Assembly: GCA_945873955.1 (NCBI GenBank)
Contig: CAMCFA010000008.1
Location: 1-64,000, forward strand
Reading direction: 5' to 3'
Origin: an uncultured Clostridia bacterium
Lineage (GTDB): Bacteria > Bacillota > Clostridia > Oscillospirales > Ruminococcaceae
Length of the DNA: 64,000 nt
Below, piece by piece: positions 34,953 through 43,060 of this stretch (position 1 is the stretch's first letter; each line of letters opens with the position of its first letter). The notes below the pieces were generated by a model that was not told the DNA's origin, did not search any database, and was given only the letters and a program-made list of their open reading frames with translations. Both the position numbers and the translations under genes were made by a program.

Positions 34953-36318
34953 CAATTACAAGTTCGTGCAGACCGATACATCTGCTGTCATCGAGCAGCT
35001 TATTACTGCATACGAGGAAAAGACAGGCAGAACGTTGCAGGTTGGAGATCCCGACAGGCTGTTCATACTTTGGGTCGCAGATATAATCGTGCAGGACAGA
35101 GTATTTACAAATTATGTTGGCAACCAGAACTTACCAAGCCGTGCGGTAGGGGAAAATCTTGACGCCCTTGGAGAATGGATATACGACTTAAAACGTCAGG
35201 AAGCTCAACCAGCTATTTGCACAATGCAGTTTTCAATTTCAAAGACGCAGGAAACAGCGATTTTAATTCCGCAGGGTACCCGCGTCACGGACAGCAGCAA
35301 GAAGCTGACATGGTATACCACATCAGACGCGCTCGTTGCTATCGGCAATAGAACGACAACTGTAATGGTACAATGCGAAACTGCTGGAACTGTTGGCAAC
35401 GGCTATGTTCCCGGTGAAATAAACACGCTGCTCGATATTGACAACATAAAGTACTTTTCCTCATGCGCCAATATTGATACCAGCAACAGTGGGGCCGAAC
35501 GCTCCACTGACGAAGAATACTATGAGCTTATGCGGTCAAGGCTCGACGCGTATAGCACAGCAGGCCCAAAAGGTGCATACGAATACTGGGCCAAGAGTGT
35601 TTCCTCGGAGATAGCTGATGTTTGCGTGATTCAGCCGCGCAAAAACATAACCAAAACATATGAGGTCAATACAGTTGGCGGCAATAAATTATGCTACATA
35701 GGAGGCAACTACATTGACGAAACCTCCGTTGTGGTTTATAAACCGAGCGGCGCGGCAGCCGCCCTTAACGTTGACTACACGCTGTCGTATGCAGATAACC
35801 TGTTGACGGTCACACTTAAATCGGACGGCGAACTTAGCGCCGCTTCAAGCGTGACAATATCTCATATCGAGAGCAATGCCGGATACGTCAACATATTCGC
35901 TATAATGGACGATGGATCCATTGCCGATGACGGAACAAAGGCGGCTATACTCGCAGCCTGCAACGATAATTGCGTGCGTCCTTTGACCGATATTGTGGAG
36001 GTCAAGGACGCTGATGTTGTGGAGTATGACATTGACCTGACATACTACATAAATCTCAACGCCGAACGTTCGCTTACAGATATACAAGCTGCGGTCAACG
36101 CAGCGGTGAGTGAGTATGTTGCTTGGCAACGCGGTAAAATCGGGCGCGACATCAATCCCTCAAAGCTCGAATGGCTACTCCATGACACCGGCATAAAGCG
36201 TGTAACCATCGCTAGTCCGTCATTTACTCCGCTGAAAGACGGCAAGGATAACTACACGCCACAGATAGCCAAGCTCAAGGATATCAAGATAACCAACGGA
36301 GGATATGAAGATGAGTAA
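34942..36318 (+). CDS. Baseplate J-like protein
   Basis: 458 residues of the gpJ/gp6 family: GENLDALGEWIYDLKR near 80, the RSTDEEYYELMRSRLDAYSTAGPKGAYEYWAKSVSSEIADVCV core (~188-230), and a C-terminal GRDINPSKLEWLLHDTGIKRVTI (~398-420). It builds the baseplate wedges with W and I. It overlaps gpI by 8 bp. Confidence 0.93.
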   Translation: MSRSNYKFVQTDTSAVIEQLITAYEEKTGRTLQVGDPDRLFILWVADIIVQDRVFTNYVGNQNLPSRAVGENLDALGEWIYDLKRQEAQPAICTMQFSISKTQETAILIPQGTRVTDSSKKLTWYTTSDALVAIGNRTTTVMVQCETAGTVGNGYVPGEINTLLDIDNIKYFSSCANIDTSNSGAERSTDEEYYELMRSRLDAYSTAGPKGAYEYWAKSVSSEIADVCVIQPRKNITKTYEVNTVGGNKLCYIGGNYIDETSVVVYKPSGAAAALNVDYTLSYADNLLTVTLKSDGELSAASSVTISHIESNAGYVNIFAIMDDGSIADDGTKAAILAACNDNCVRPLTDIVEVKDADVVEYDIDLTYYINLNAERSLTDIQAAVNAAVSEYVAWQRGKIGRDINPSKLEWLLHDTGIKRVTIASPSFTPLKDGKDNYTPQIAKLKDIKITNGGYEDE

Positions 36319-37108
36319 GGATATATCAGCTATCAACCTCGTTGAAGGGCTGCCTTACGTTTTATCCTCTGATAAGGAAAAGCTCGCCCTGGCTTCTTGT
36401 ATCGCTGATGAGCTTGAAGCCCTTTTCCGAGAAAAGGACATAATCTCTCTATATGCCAGAATAGATCAACTCGACGAAGCTCTACTGGATATTATTGCAG
36501 TCGATTGTAAGGTTGACTGGTACCTTTATGACGGTACCCTTGAAAGCAAGCGTGCGCAAATAAAATCGTGCTTCAAGCTGCACCGCTGCCTTGGAACAAA
36601 GTATGCCCTACTTACTGCGATAAGCGACGTATTCCCCGGATCAGACGTTGAAGAATGGTTTGAGTATGGCGGCAAGCCATATCACTTTACGCTGGTCCTT
36701 GATGTTACCAAAACAGGTGATGGCATACCTATCACGCAAGACATATTAGAGCGCGTTGTAAACGCTATCAAGCCGGTACGTTCGGTTCTGGAAAGCGACA
36801 GCATAACCTATCGTGTGCGCAACTCTATTCTTGTGTCAGTGCAAAGTGGATATGCAGTTTACGAGGTACGGCGCAGCGGTACTTTTCCGTATCCTGCTGT
36901 GCAGGGTGGTATTTCCGATAATGAGATAACCGTCATGGCTGCGCCGAAATATGCCGGTGTGCAAGCCAAAACTAACGGCACGGTAGGCACCTATCCGCGC
37001 CCGGCAATCGAAGGCGGCGTGAATGACGATTATGTATCATTTACAACCAGCGGTGGGAGTGCAGCTTATAGCACCCGTGTGTGCGGAACACCGTTCGGAA
37101 CGTTGTAG
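36311..37108 (+). CDS. Tail protein I (gpI)
   Basis: 265 residues from ATG 36311 (36305 is the alternative). P2 gpI type: KLALASCIADELEALF, LDIIAVDCKVDWYLYDGTLESKRAQIKSCFKLHRCLGTKYALLTAISDVFPG. The C-terminal third carries two degenerate repeats (TFPYPAVQGGISDNE and TYPRPAIEGGVNDDY) that may link to fibre proteins. Confidence 0.88.
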   Translation: MSKDISAINLVEGLPYVLSSDKEKLALASCIADELEALFREKDIISLYARIDQLDEALLDIIAVDCKVDWYLYDGTLESKRAQIKSCFKLHRCLGTKYALLTAISDVFPGSDVEEWFEYGGKPYHFTLVLDVTKTGDGIPITQDILERVVNAIKPVRSVLESDSITYRVRNSILVSVQSGYAVYEVRRSGTFPYPAVQGGISDNEITVMAAPKYAGVQAKTNGTVGTYPRPAIEGGVNDDYVSFTTSGGSAAYSTRVCGTPFGTL

Positions 37109-37125
37109 AAAGGAGGTTAAGCGAT

Positions 37126-37431
37126 ATGGCTCTTGACACAGCAGCCTTGATCGACCTGCGGAATTTTGTCAAGCACCGGGCGGGATATCTGCAATACCGC
37201 GCTGGCGGAACAATGAAAAGGGTACCTATAACCGACGCACAGGTACTCACCGACGGCACGGTAAGGGTGCAGGCAATGATAAGCCCCGGGGAAGCGAACC
37301 ATATAGACCGTGTTGAAATTTACAACAACAATGGAGATCTGTGGGCGCACCAGGACGTCAACATCACAATAAACCAGGGACAAATGGGTGTTTTATACTG
37401 GTTTGACTTTTCGATTAAGGAGGGAAGCTAA
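37126..37431 (+). CDS. Tail fibre-region structural protein
   Basis: 101 residues from ATG 37126, 9 nt after AAAGGAGG (tracked start 37081 lies inside gpI). Beta-rich (TVRVQAMISPGEANHIDRVEIYNNNGDLWAHQD), as in adaptor or fibre N-terminal domains of the phage_tail-collar neighbourhood. Its stop overlaps the next ATG by one base. Confidence 0.65.
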   Translation: MALDTAALIDLRNFVKHRAGYLQYRAGGTMKRVPITDAQVLTDGTVRVQAMISPGEANHIDRVEIYNNNGDLWAHQDVNITINQGQMGVLYWFDFSIKEGS

Positions 37432-37940
37432 TGTACAATCGTACATACTGGCAAGATCATGTTCTCAGCGAGTCTGGGAAGTATGTAGTTGTTCGCGCTG
37501 ACGGCGGCGACAACGTATTCACGATTACGCCGTTCGGAGAAGTCATGCAGCAGGGCACGTTTCAGGACGCTGCGCACTTCAACAAGGTCGAGGAAGCATT
37601 AGTTGCGCAGGAGATGGCTATAAATCTGCTTATCACCCACGCAAAACAGCAGGAATGGAATCAAGACGATATTCGCACCGCCGTTTCATCTGAAACTGGC
37701 ACGGTAACGCTGACTAACAGCGCAAGGTTTCCGTTCAATAACTCCCAAAAGACTGTTGCTCTCAAAACGGCACGTCCGAATGCTCAATATGTGGTTGTGG
37801 CGCAAATTGCTGCAAGCAACGGCAATGTCGGCGAAATTGAGGTAAGCGACATTTTGGAAAATGGCTTTAAACTCGCATACACCGGCAGCGCCAAAAGCGT
37901 AACTATCAACTACAAAATCATAGGAGGATATACGGTATGA
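37431..37940 (+). CDS. Tail fibre-region structural protein
   Basis: 169 residues: an N-terminal beta part (YWQDHVLSESGKYVVVRADGGDNVFTITPFG), a short helix (FNKVEEALVAQEMAINLLITHAK) and a C-terminal beta sandwich (TGTVTLTNSARFPFNNSQKTVAL). Probably a fibre or adaptor between baseplate and the DGR target. It overlaps the next gene by 4 bp. Confidence 0.65.
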   Translation: MYNRTYWQDHVLSESGKYVVVRADGGDNVFTITPFGEVMQQGTFQDAAHFNKVEEALVAQEMAINLLITHAKQQEWNQDDIRTAVSSETGTVTLTNSARFPFNNSQKTVALKTARPNAQYVVVAQIAASNGNVGEIEVSDILENGFKLAYTGSAKSVTINYKIIGGYTV

Positions 37941-38284
37941 TAATCGTTAACAAAAACGAGGGTGAGAAGATACCCTACGAACAGAACGGAAATAAGCTGT
38001 GTTTTGACGATGACCTTTCTATCAACCTTGCCAAGCGCGAGGAAGATGACGCGGTACACATCGACATCTGCTTTGATGGTGACGGTGCGCTGGTAGTCGG
38101 AGCTGCGGCAGGCAGACGGTACGTTGCAGAGATCGACATACCCGCAAGGGAGTACATCGAAACCGAGGATGAAGCCGAAGAGGAAGAGCAGCGTAAAACG
38201 CGGCGCGAACCCGTCCCGCTGGACATGGACAAGGTAACACTCACACTGTGGGCAATCGGAAAGGAGAACGAAGATGAGCAGTAA
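37937..38284 (+). CDS. Small acidic protein before the DGR target
   Basis: 115 residues; the middle holds a RYVAEIDIPAREYIETEDEAEEEEQ stretch. No family recognised. It overlaps the target gene by 11 bp, so both are likely co-translated; it may be a fibre accessory or chaperone. Confidence 0.6.
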   Translation: MIIVNKNEGEKIPYEQNGNKLCFDDDLSINLAKREEDDAVHIDICFDGDGALVVGAAAGRRYVAEIDIPAREYIETEDEAEEEEQRKTRREPVPLDMDKVTLTLWAIGKENEDEQ

Positions 38285-39380
38285 TTTCGACGTCGCAAAT
38301 ATTGCGCTACAGGCGGTATGCCCGAGCAACGAGCTTGTGTATGATGACAAGGGTATGCCCTCCGTCATGGTAAAGATACCGAAAATGACATGGGCGCAGC
38401 TTGGCGTAGGTGACTCTACCGAGGTATTCCCCGCATTCATCGTGAACGGACAAACCGTTGACGCACTGTATTTCCCTAAATACGAGAATATCGTACAGAA
38501 CAACAGAGGCTATTCCCTTCCTGCACAAGATCCGGCTGTTTACGTTACCCACGACCAGTCCATTGAATACAGCACCAACAAGGGTGCAGGCTGGCACAGC
38601 ATGACGCGTCTGGAGTGGTGCGTAATTGCGCTGTGGTGCCTGAAGAACGGCTTTCAGCCTAATGGCAATAACAACTTTGGTAAGGATATTTCCGAAAGCA
38701 CCTACAAGGCAATTCCGACCGTATTCAATGCGGATGGAATTCCTGCAAGAGTAGCAACAGGAACAGGTCCGCTTACATGGTACCATAACAATGCGCCGGA
38801 CGGCATTGCCGATCTCAACGGCAATGTATGGGAATGGACGCCCGGCATACGCCTTGTCTATGGTGAACTGCAAGTGCTGTCCCACGATGGCGTAACATTC
38901 GGCAACGACGCTGCCGATCCGGTCAACAGTCAGGGTGAAAATTCATCGCTGTGGCGTGCCATCGACGGCACCACCGGCGCACTTATCGTTCCCAATGGCA
39001 GCGGAACAACAGCAAACAGCTTGAAACTTGACTTTGTATCGTCCGCATGGAAATGGATCACAGGAACAATATCGAGCAAATCAGATAGTACCAGAGGAGC
39101 AGTTTTTGAAAACACGACAGTTGATTCCACTATATGTGCATCAGCACAGAGGATTCTCCAAGCTTTGTGTTTGTACAAGGCAAGTGATGTAACAGGAGCG
39201 TACAAGGAAGATATTTTCTGGGCAAACAACAGCGCAGCCGAACGGTGTTTCTTTGCCGGCGGCCACTGGACTGTTTCTGTGGGGGCTGGCGTTTTCGACG
39301 TCGACGGCTACGGCCCCCGTTCCGACTCGGGCGCCAACCTCGGCTTCCGCTCCGCTTTCTGTGTTCTGCCTACTGCGTGA
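38274..39380 (+). CDS. DGR variable target protein (C-type lectin/FGE fold)
   Basis: 368 residues. The FGE-sulfatase/C-type-lectin fold is shown by SMTRLEWCVIALWCLKNGFQPNGNNNFG (~105-135), DGIADLNGNVWEWTPGIRL (~175-193) and the end GFRSAFCVLPTA. Residues ~324-361 are encoded by the variable repeat and contain the substituted sites (GGHWTVSVGAGVFDVDG and following). This domain displays random side chains on a stable scaffold and here would be the receptor-binding tip of a contractile-tail baseplate. Ligand unknown. It is co-transcribed with the fibre genes and is followed by the DGR hairpin. Confidence 0.92.
   Translation: MSSNFDVANIALQAVCPSNELVYDDKGMPSVMVKIPKMTWAQLGVGDSTEVFPAFIVNGQTVDALYFPKYENIVQNNRGYSLPAQDPAVYVTHDQSIEYSTNKGAGWHSMTRLEWCVIALWCLKNGFQPNGNNNFGKDISESTYKAIPTVFNADGIPARVATGTGPLTWYHNNAPDGIADLNGNVWEWTPGIRLVYGELQVLSHDGVTFGNDAADPVNSQGENSSLWRAIDGTTGALIVPNGSGTTANSLKLDFVSSAWKWITGTISSKSDSTRGAVFENTTVDSTICASAQRILQALCLYKASDVTGAYKEDIFWANNSAAERCFFAGGHWTVSVGAGVFDVDGYGPRSDSGANLGFRSAFCVLPTA
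39245..39358 (+). repeat. DGR variable repeat (VR)
   Basis: A 114-bp segment ending the target gene, aligned without gaps to the template repeat at 39888-40001. By eye, 14 positions differ and every one is an adenine in the template (9 A-to-G, 3 A-to-T, 2 A-to-C). The GC-rich 3' end (CTCGGCTTCCGCTCCGCTTT) is identical in both, as expected for the initiation-of-mutagenic-homing segment. Confidence 0.95.
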
Positions 39381-39391
39381 TGTGTTCTGAA

Positions 39392-39415
39392 CCGGCTCTG
39401 CGATAGCAGAGCCGG
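39392..39415 (+). other. DGR hairpin/cruciform after VR
   Basis: CCGGCTCTGC, loop GATA, GCAGAGCCGG: a perfect 10-bp stem with a GRNA tetraloop, 33 bp after the VR end. In the BPP-1 phage DGR an inverted repeat with a GRNA loop just beyond VR promotes homing. It may also act as a terminator of the tail operon, since AAAATCGAATTTTT follows. Confidence 0.8.
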
Positions 39416-39429
39416 AAAATCGAATTTTT

Positions 39430-39491
39430 AAATAACGTATTTCGTTATTTTATAACATTTTCGCGACAAAATACAGTGGTTTTGGTATAAT
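39430..39491 (+). promoter_or_regulatory. DGR promoter region with operator
   Basis: AAATAAC-N7-GTTATTT inverted repeat at 39430-39450, followed by an extended -10 TGGTATAAT (TATAAT 39486-39491). It would drive avd, the template RNA and the reverse transcriptase. The same inverted repeat with the same spacer length lies before the HTH gene at the prophage right end (44783-44803). Confidence 0.6.
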
Positions 39492-39522
39492 GTATTTAAC
39501 AATTCGGAAAGAAGGATAAGCT

Positions 39523-39867
39523 GTGGCAGAGGAAATGAAGATCCTCCAGAAAGTCTTTGACATGATGGAGTATGGTTATCTCGCTCTAGCGCAATTCCCG
39601 AAATCTGAAAAGTTCGCTTTGGCGACAGACATAAAGCATTGCATGAACGTTATGCTTGAACGCTGCATTGAAGCGCAAAAAAAGTATTACAAGAAATCTA
39701 CTTTGCAGGAATTTGACGTTGAGAACACAAAGCTCAAGGCATACCTGCGGCTCTCTTTTAACCTTGGCTTTCTTCCTCCGAAAAAATACGAGATATGGAG
39801 CGCCAAGGTAGTAGAGATTGGAAAGATGCTTGGGGGTTGGCTGAAATCCGTCAACACCAACTCCTGA
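39523..39867 (+). CDS. avd: DGR accessory variability determinant
   Basis: 114 residues from GTG 39523 (GAAGGA upstream), forming the four-helix bundle of Avd: MEYGYLALAQFPKSEKFALATDIKHCMNVMLERCIEAQK and YLRLSFNLGFLPPKKYEIWSAKVVEIGKMLGGWLK. Avd forms a basic pentamer that binds the reverse transcriptase and template RNA and is needed for homing. It sits between VR and TR, the common DGR order. Confidence 0.92.
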   Translation: MAEEMKILQKVFDMMEYGYLALAQFPKSEKFALATDIKHCMNVMLERCIEAQKKYYKKSTLQEFDVENTKLKAYLRLSFNLGFLPPKKYEIWSAKVVEIGKMLGGWLKSVNTNS

Positions 39868-40153
39868 CATAAGGAACAAATCGTTGCGTGTTTCATTGCC
39901 GGCGGCAACTGGACTAATTCTGTGAGGGCTGGCGTTTTCAACGTCAACGGCAACAACCCCCGTTCCAACTCGAACGACAACCTCGGCTTCCGCTCCGCTT
40001 TACCCCCACGTCAGATATTGATCACCTACCGGGTATCACTCAGCACAAGGGTATAAAGGGATTTGTTCCTTCGACTTGCTGAAAGGCAGGGAGAAAAAAG
40101 ATCTAGTTGCGTAAGCTGCGAACGCCGCTAAGCGTAACAAGGAGGCGCTGTGT
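39868..40153 (+). ncRNA. DGR template RNA with 3' spacer
   Basis: The noncoding stretch from the avd stop through TR to the reverse transcriptase start. The ~150-nt part after TR (40002-40153) corresponds to the spacer segment that, in BPP-1, primes and structures cDNA synthesis. No ORF lies in it. The extent is inferred from known DGR architecture. Confidence 0.75.
39888..40001 (+). repeat. DGR template repeat (TR)
   Basis: The invariant 114-bp donor copy. It is rich in AAC codons in the target reading frame (GGCAACTGGACTAATTCTG and similar), which under A-to-N mutagenesis can produce many residues but no stop codons from AAC. It matches VR at all non-adenine positions. Confidence 0.95.
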
Positions 40154-41263
40154 ATGGATAAGCACGAACACGTTTTCGAGCGCTTTATTGAATTCGAGAA
40201 TTTGTATGACGGATATCTGGCAGCACGCAAATGTAAACGCTACCAGGAAGATGTGCTTTCCTACACCGCAAATCTGGAAGAAAATCTTATCAATGCACAG
40301 AACCACCTCATGTGGAAAACATACGAGGTGACTGGTATGCATGAATTCATCGAATACTATCCAAAGAAACGCATTATTACTGTAATGCCTTTTGAAAATC
40401 GTGTAGTCAACTGCGCGGCGTATAACGTCCTATGGCCGATATACAGCCGTTCTTTTTATGAGCATAGCTATGGTTCGATCAAATCACAAGGACCTATCAA
40501 GGCAGTGGAGCAGCTTCAATACTGGCTAAAGCTGGTTCGCAATAAGCCCGGGAAATGGTGGGTTTGTAAGATGGACATAGCTAAATTCTTTTTCCGAATA
40601 CCTTACGAGGTTCAGCTCGAAGCACTTGGAAAACCTCTCAACGATCCCGACATGATGTGGTTTCTTGAGAAAGCTATAAAATGCGACGGCCGCCCTTTTG
40701 GTCTGCCCGTTGACGCTACAAACGTAACCGAATGCGAACGTATCACGGGTATCGGTATGCAGGTAGGCAGTTTGATTTCTCAGCTTACCGGAAACGTAGT
40801 GATGACGGCAGCCGACCACTTCATAAAGCGTGAGCTTCGCGCACCATATTACATACGGTATATGGATGACATGATTTTTCTTGTTCCAAGCAAGGAACAG
40901 GCGCATGAGATATTAGGAAGATTTCAGATATTCCTCGAGGACAGGCTCGGACTAGTTCTCAACAATAAAACCTGTATTGTTCCATACGATTCCGGCATTG
41001 AATTTGTCGGAAAAGTAGTGTGGCCGGACAAGGTGCTTATGAGGAAATCCACCTCGCTGCACATGAAGCGTCATTTGAAATACATTATGGAACACTACTC
41101 AACAGGCGAGATCAGCCTTGATTATGCTCTTGCAACTATAAGAAGCTATCTTGGATATATGCGTCATTGCGATTGTATTGCGTTTCGGAAGAAGCTTCTC
41201 GATGACTTTGTGCTGGTTCGGCATTATGCCGAGGATCAACATAATAATTGCCCCGATGAATAG
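40154..41263 (+). CDS. DGR reverse transcriptase
   Basis: 369 residues from ATG 40154. DGR-type reverse transcriptase: KKRIITVMPFENRVVNCAAYNVL (~72-95), KMDIAKFFFRIP (~136-147), the DGR-specific GSLISQLTGN (~203-213, replacing the QGxxxSP of retroviral-type enzymes) and the catalytic YIRYMDDMIFLV (~233-244). It lacks the maturase and endonuclease domains of group II introns and the features of retrons. It makes adenine-mutagenised cDNA from TR with Avd. Confidence 0.96.
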   Translation: MDKHEHVFERFIEFENLYDGYLAARKCKRYQEDVLSYTANLEENLINAQNHLMWKTYEVTGMHEFIEYYPKKRIITVMPFENRVVNCAAYNVLWPIYSRSFYEHSYGSIKSQGPIKAVEQLQYWLKLVRNKPGKWWVCKMDIAKFFFRIPYEVQLEALGKPLNDPDMMWFLEKAIKCDGRPFGLPVDATNVTECERITGIGMQVGSLISQLTGNVVMTAADHFIKRELRAPYYIRYMDDMIFLVPSKEQAHEILGRFQIFLEDRLGLVLNNKTCIVPYDSGIEFVGKVVWPDKVLMRKSTSLHMKRHLKYIMEHYSTGEISLDYALATIRSYLGYMRHCDCIAFRKKLLDDFVLVRHYAEDQHNNCPDE

Positions 41264-41279
41264 TCGGGGCATTTCTTTT
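41250..41279 (+). terminator. Terminator at the end of the DGR operon
   Basis: GCCCCGA, loop TGAATAG, TCGGGGC then ATTTCTTTT. The hairpin overlaps the last codons of the reverse transcriptase. Confidence 0.85.
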
Positions 41280-41294
41280 GAAAGAGGTGTTGTT

Positions 41295-41762
41295 ATGGAA
41301 AAGGTTGAACGAATAGGCATTACCGCTTTGTTATCTGCCTTGTTCTCCTGGATAGGGATTGTTGCAGTTCCTTTTCTTTTGCTGGTAGTTTTGCAAATCA
41401 TCGACTACGCTACTGGTCTTTGCGCAGCTAAATACCGGGACGAGGCAATAAGCTCATACAAGTCCTTCAAGGGCATAGCCAAAAAGATATGTATGTGGCT
41501 GCTGGTGGTAGTTGGAGGCGTACTCGACTGGCTCATTTCGTACGCCGGCGAAAACATGGGATTTGAGTTCCAGTCGATAATCGTGGCAACAATAGTCTGC
41601 GTCTGGCTGATGTGCAATGAGATTATTTCTATTCTGGAAAACATGGCTGACATTGGAGTGAAATTGCCGCCGTTCCTTCTGAAAATTACAAAACGTATTC
41701 AGGGCGGGGTTGAAAAGGCGGCAGATGTTGACGACGAAGATAAGGAGGATAACGATGGCTAA
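41295..41762 (+). CDS. Phage holin (holin-4/Cph1 type)
   Basis: 155 residues from ATG 41295 (AAAGAGGTG upstream). It has three hydrophobic segments (ITALLSALFSWIGIVAVPFLLLVVLQIIDYATG, WLLVVVGGVLDWLISYAG and IIVATIVCVWLMCNEIISILEN) and an acidic tail: the toxin-secretion/phage-lysis holin family. It opens the membrane for the lysin and overlaps it by 8 bp. Confidence 0.9.
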   Translation: MEKVERIGITALLSALFSWIGIVAVPFLLLVVLQIIDYATGLCAAKYRDEAISSYKSFKGIAKKICMWLLVVVGGVLDWLISYAGENMGFEFQSIIVATIVCVWLMCNEIISILENMADIGVKLPPFLLKITKRIQGGVEKAADVDDEDKEDNDG

Positions 41763-42534
41763 ATACATGGGCGTAGATCTGAGCTACTGCAATACGAACG
41801 TGGACTACAAGAAGCTCAAAGCAGGTAAAATCGACGGCGGCGCGGTCAAATTCGCTATGCTGCGAACTTCTTACGGCTGTAAGAAAGATACGCTGCTAGA
41901 CAAGCACTATGCCGGCTGCAAATCCGCCGGAATATATGTCGGCGGATATCATTGGCTTAAGGCACAGAACCTCACCCAGGCAAGACAGGAAGCTGAATGG
42001 CTCTGCAATCTCCTTAAGGGATATGCGTTTGACTACCCGATCGCCCTCGATTTTGAGGACAGTGCTTTATTTGCGCTTAAACTCGGCAAAGAAAAGTACA
42101 GTGCTATTATTGACGCATTTATGGCCGTACTGGAAAAGAACAACTACTACGTTGTACTCTATACCAACCCGGACAGCATAGCTAACCGAATCACCGATAC
42201 AACGCTGAAGAAATACGATCTTTGGCTCGCTCATTGGACACACGGCAAGCCTGCTGCTTCATACGGACAAACAATGTGGCAGTATGCCGCATACGGAACT
42301 GCTGCAGAGGTCGCAAAGAAGTATGCAACGGACGTCGGAACCGTCAATGGATCCGGCGGAGCTATTGACGTAGACATCTCATACGTTGGTTATGCGTCGA
42401 AAATTAAGAAGTTTGGCAAAAATGCACCCCTTATCACAGTAACTGCAAGTAAAACTGTAACATCTGCGGAGCTTGCCAAAATCAAGACGCAGCTTACAAG
42501 CCTTGGGTTTACTGTGACCTCGGAAAGTACTTGA
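41755..42534 (+). CDS. GH25 lysozyme (endolysin)
   Basis: 259 residues from ATG 41755 (AAGGAGGATAAC upstream). GH25 muramidase: MGVDLSYCNTNVDYKKLKAG with the first catalytic Asp, YHWLKAQNLTQARQEAEWL (~60-80), YPIALDFEDSAL (~97-108, catalytic DxE) and WLAHWTHG, MWQYAAYG. The C-terminus (TVTASKTVTSAELAKIKTQLTSLGFTV) is a small wall-binding-like end. Together with the holin it forms a complete lysis cassette. Confidence 0.93.
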   Translation: MAKYMGVDLSYCNTNVDYKKLKAGKIDGGAVKFAMLRTSYGCKKDTLLDKHYAGCKSAGIYVGGYHWLKAQNLTQARQEAEWLCNLLKGYAFDYPIALDFEDSALFALKLGKEKYSAIIDAFMAVLEKNNYYVVLYTNPDSIANRITDTTLKKYDLWLAHWTHGKPAASYGQTMWQYAAYGTAAEVAKKYATDVGTVNGSGGAIDVDISYVGYASKIKKFGKNAPLITVTASKTVTSAELAKIKTQLTSLGFTVTSEST

Positions 42535-42559
42535 CAGTTTCAGTTCCCTGTGATACAAT
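42531..42559 (+). promoter_or_regulatory. Promoter overlapping the lysin stop
   Basis: TTGACA (42531-42536), 17-bp spacer, TACAAT (42554-42559). It would start a short transcript ending at the terminator at 42603-42638. Confidence 0.55.
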
Positions 42560-42565
42560 AATAAT

Positions 42566-42634
42566 GCTACACAATACAAACTCCTCATTTCGCAAGGATT
42601 TACCCCCGGAGCTTCGGCTTCGGGGGTTCTTTTA
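42566..42634 (+). ncRNA. Putative ~70-nt small RNA
   Basis: Bounded by the promoter at 42531 and a strong intrinsic terminator. It has no ORF with a ribosome site. Its existence is inferred from promoter plus terminator spacing only. Confidence 0.4.
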
Positions 42635-42638
42635 TTTT
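42603..42638 (+). terminator. Rho-independent terminator with TTCG loop
   Basis: CCCCCGGAGC, TTCG, GCTTCGGGGG (one G-U pair) then TTCTTTTATTTT. Confidence 0.9.
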
Positions 42639-42645
42639 GAAACGC

Positions 42646-42674
42646 TTGACATATATTTTCCTTAGTGTTATAAT
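42646..42674 (+). promoter_or_regulatory. Consensus promoter
   Basis: TTGACA (42646-42651), 17-bp spacer, TATAAT (42669-42674), 25 bp before the next gene. Confidence 0.8.
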
Positions 42675-42698
42675 CAAATAAAAAAAGGTAGGCTTGAA

Positions 42699-43013
42699 AT
42701 GGAATTTGAGGAAAGAATGTATCATGTTGCATTATCGCGAGGTGACGCCGCTGCGAAAGCTCTTGCGCATTTCATTTTCCGAGAGGTAATTGAAAATGCC
42801 CATGTTAAATACAATATATCGCAGGAAGATATGTGTGAAATGAATAAAGACGCTGTCAACCGAGCTGCAATGTATCTTTCGCTTTCTGACAAGGAAAAAG
42901 AAGCGTTCGTAGTCGAAGCTATCAACTGTGAGAATTGGGATAACGCTGAATTAACGGAAGATATCGCGGCGCGGAAAGCATTCTACAAGGAATTGGCTGA
43001 TATGCTAAAATGA
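42699..43013 (+). CDS. Protein of unknown function (possible lysogenic gene)
   Basis: 104 residues, all-helical, no recognised family (FEERMYHVALSRGDAAAKALAHFIF...NCENWDNAELTEDIAARKAFYKELADML). It has its own strong promoter and terminator outside the late operon, which is the usual layout for moron genes expressed in the lysogen. Confidence 0.65.
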   Translation: MEFEERMYHVALSRGDAAAKALAHFIFREVIENAHVKYNISQEDMCEMNKDAVNRAAMYLSLSDKEKEAFVVEAINCENWDNAELTEDIAARKAFYKELADMLK

Positions 43014-43018
43014 TTATG

Positions 43019-43060
43019 CCCCTGGATTGGAGTTTTCCAATCCAGGGGCTATTTTATTTT
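43019..43060 (+). terminator. Terminator shared by convergent genes
   Basis: CCCCTGGATTGG, loop AGTTTT, CCAATCCAGGGG: a perfect 12-bp stem followed by a T-rich run. Confidence 0.92.

Noticed and set aside
39888-41263. Reverse transcriptase as a group II intron or retron
   Set aside because: No maturase or endonuclease domain, no intron domain V/VI-like structure and no retron msr/msd. The GSLISQ motif, Avd and the adenine-specific VR/TR pair identify a DGR.
28235-41263. Tail module as a functional tailocin
   Set aside because: Contractile-type baseplate genes and lysis genes are present, but sheath and tube genes are absent from the window, so a working particle cannot be assembled from what is seen.
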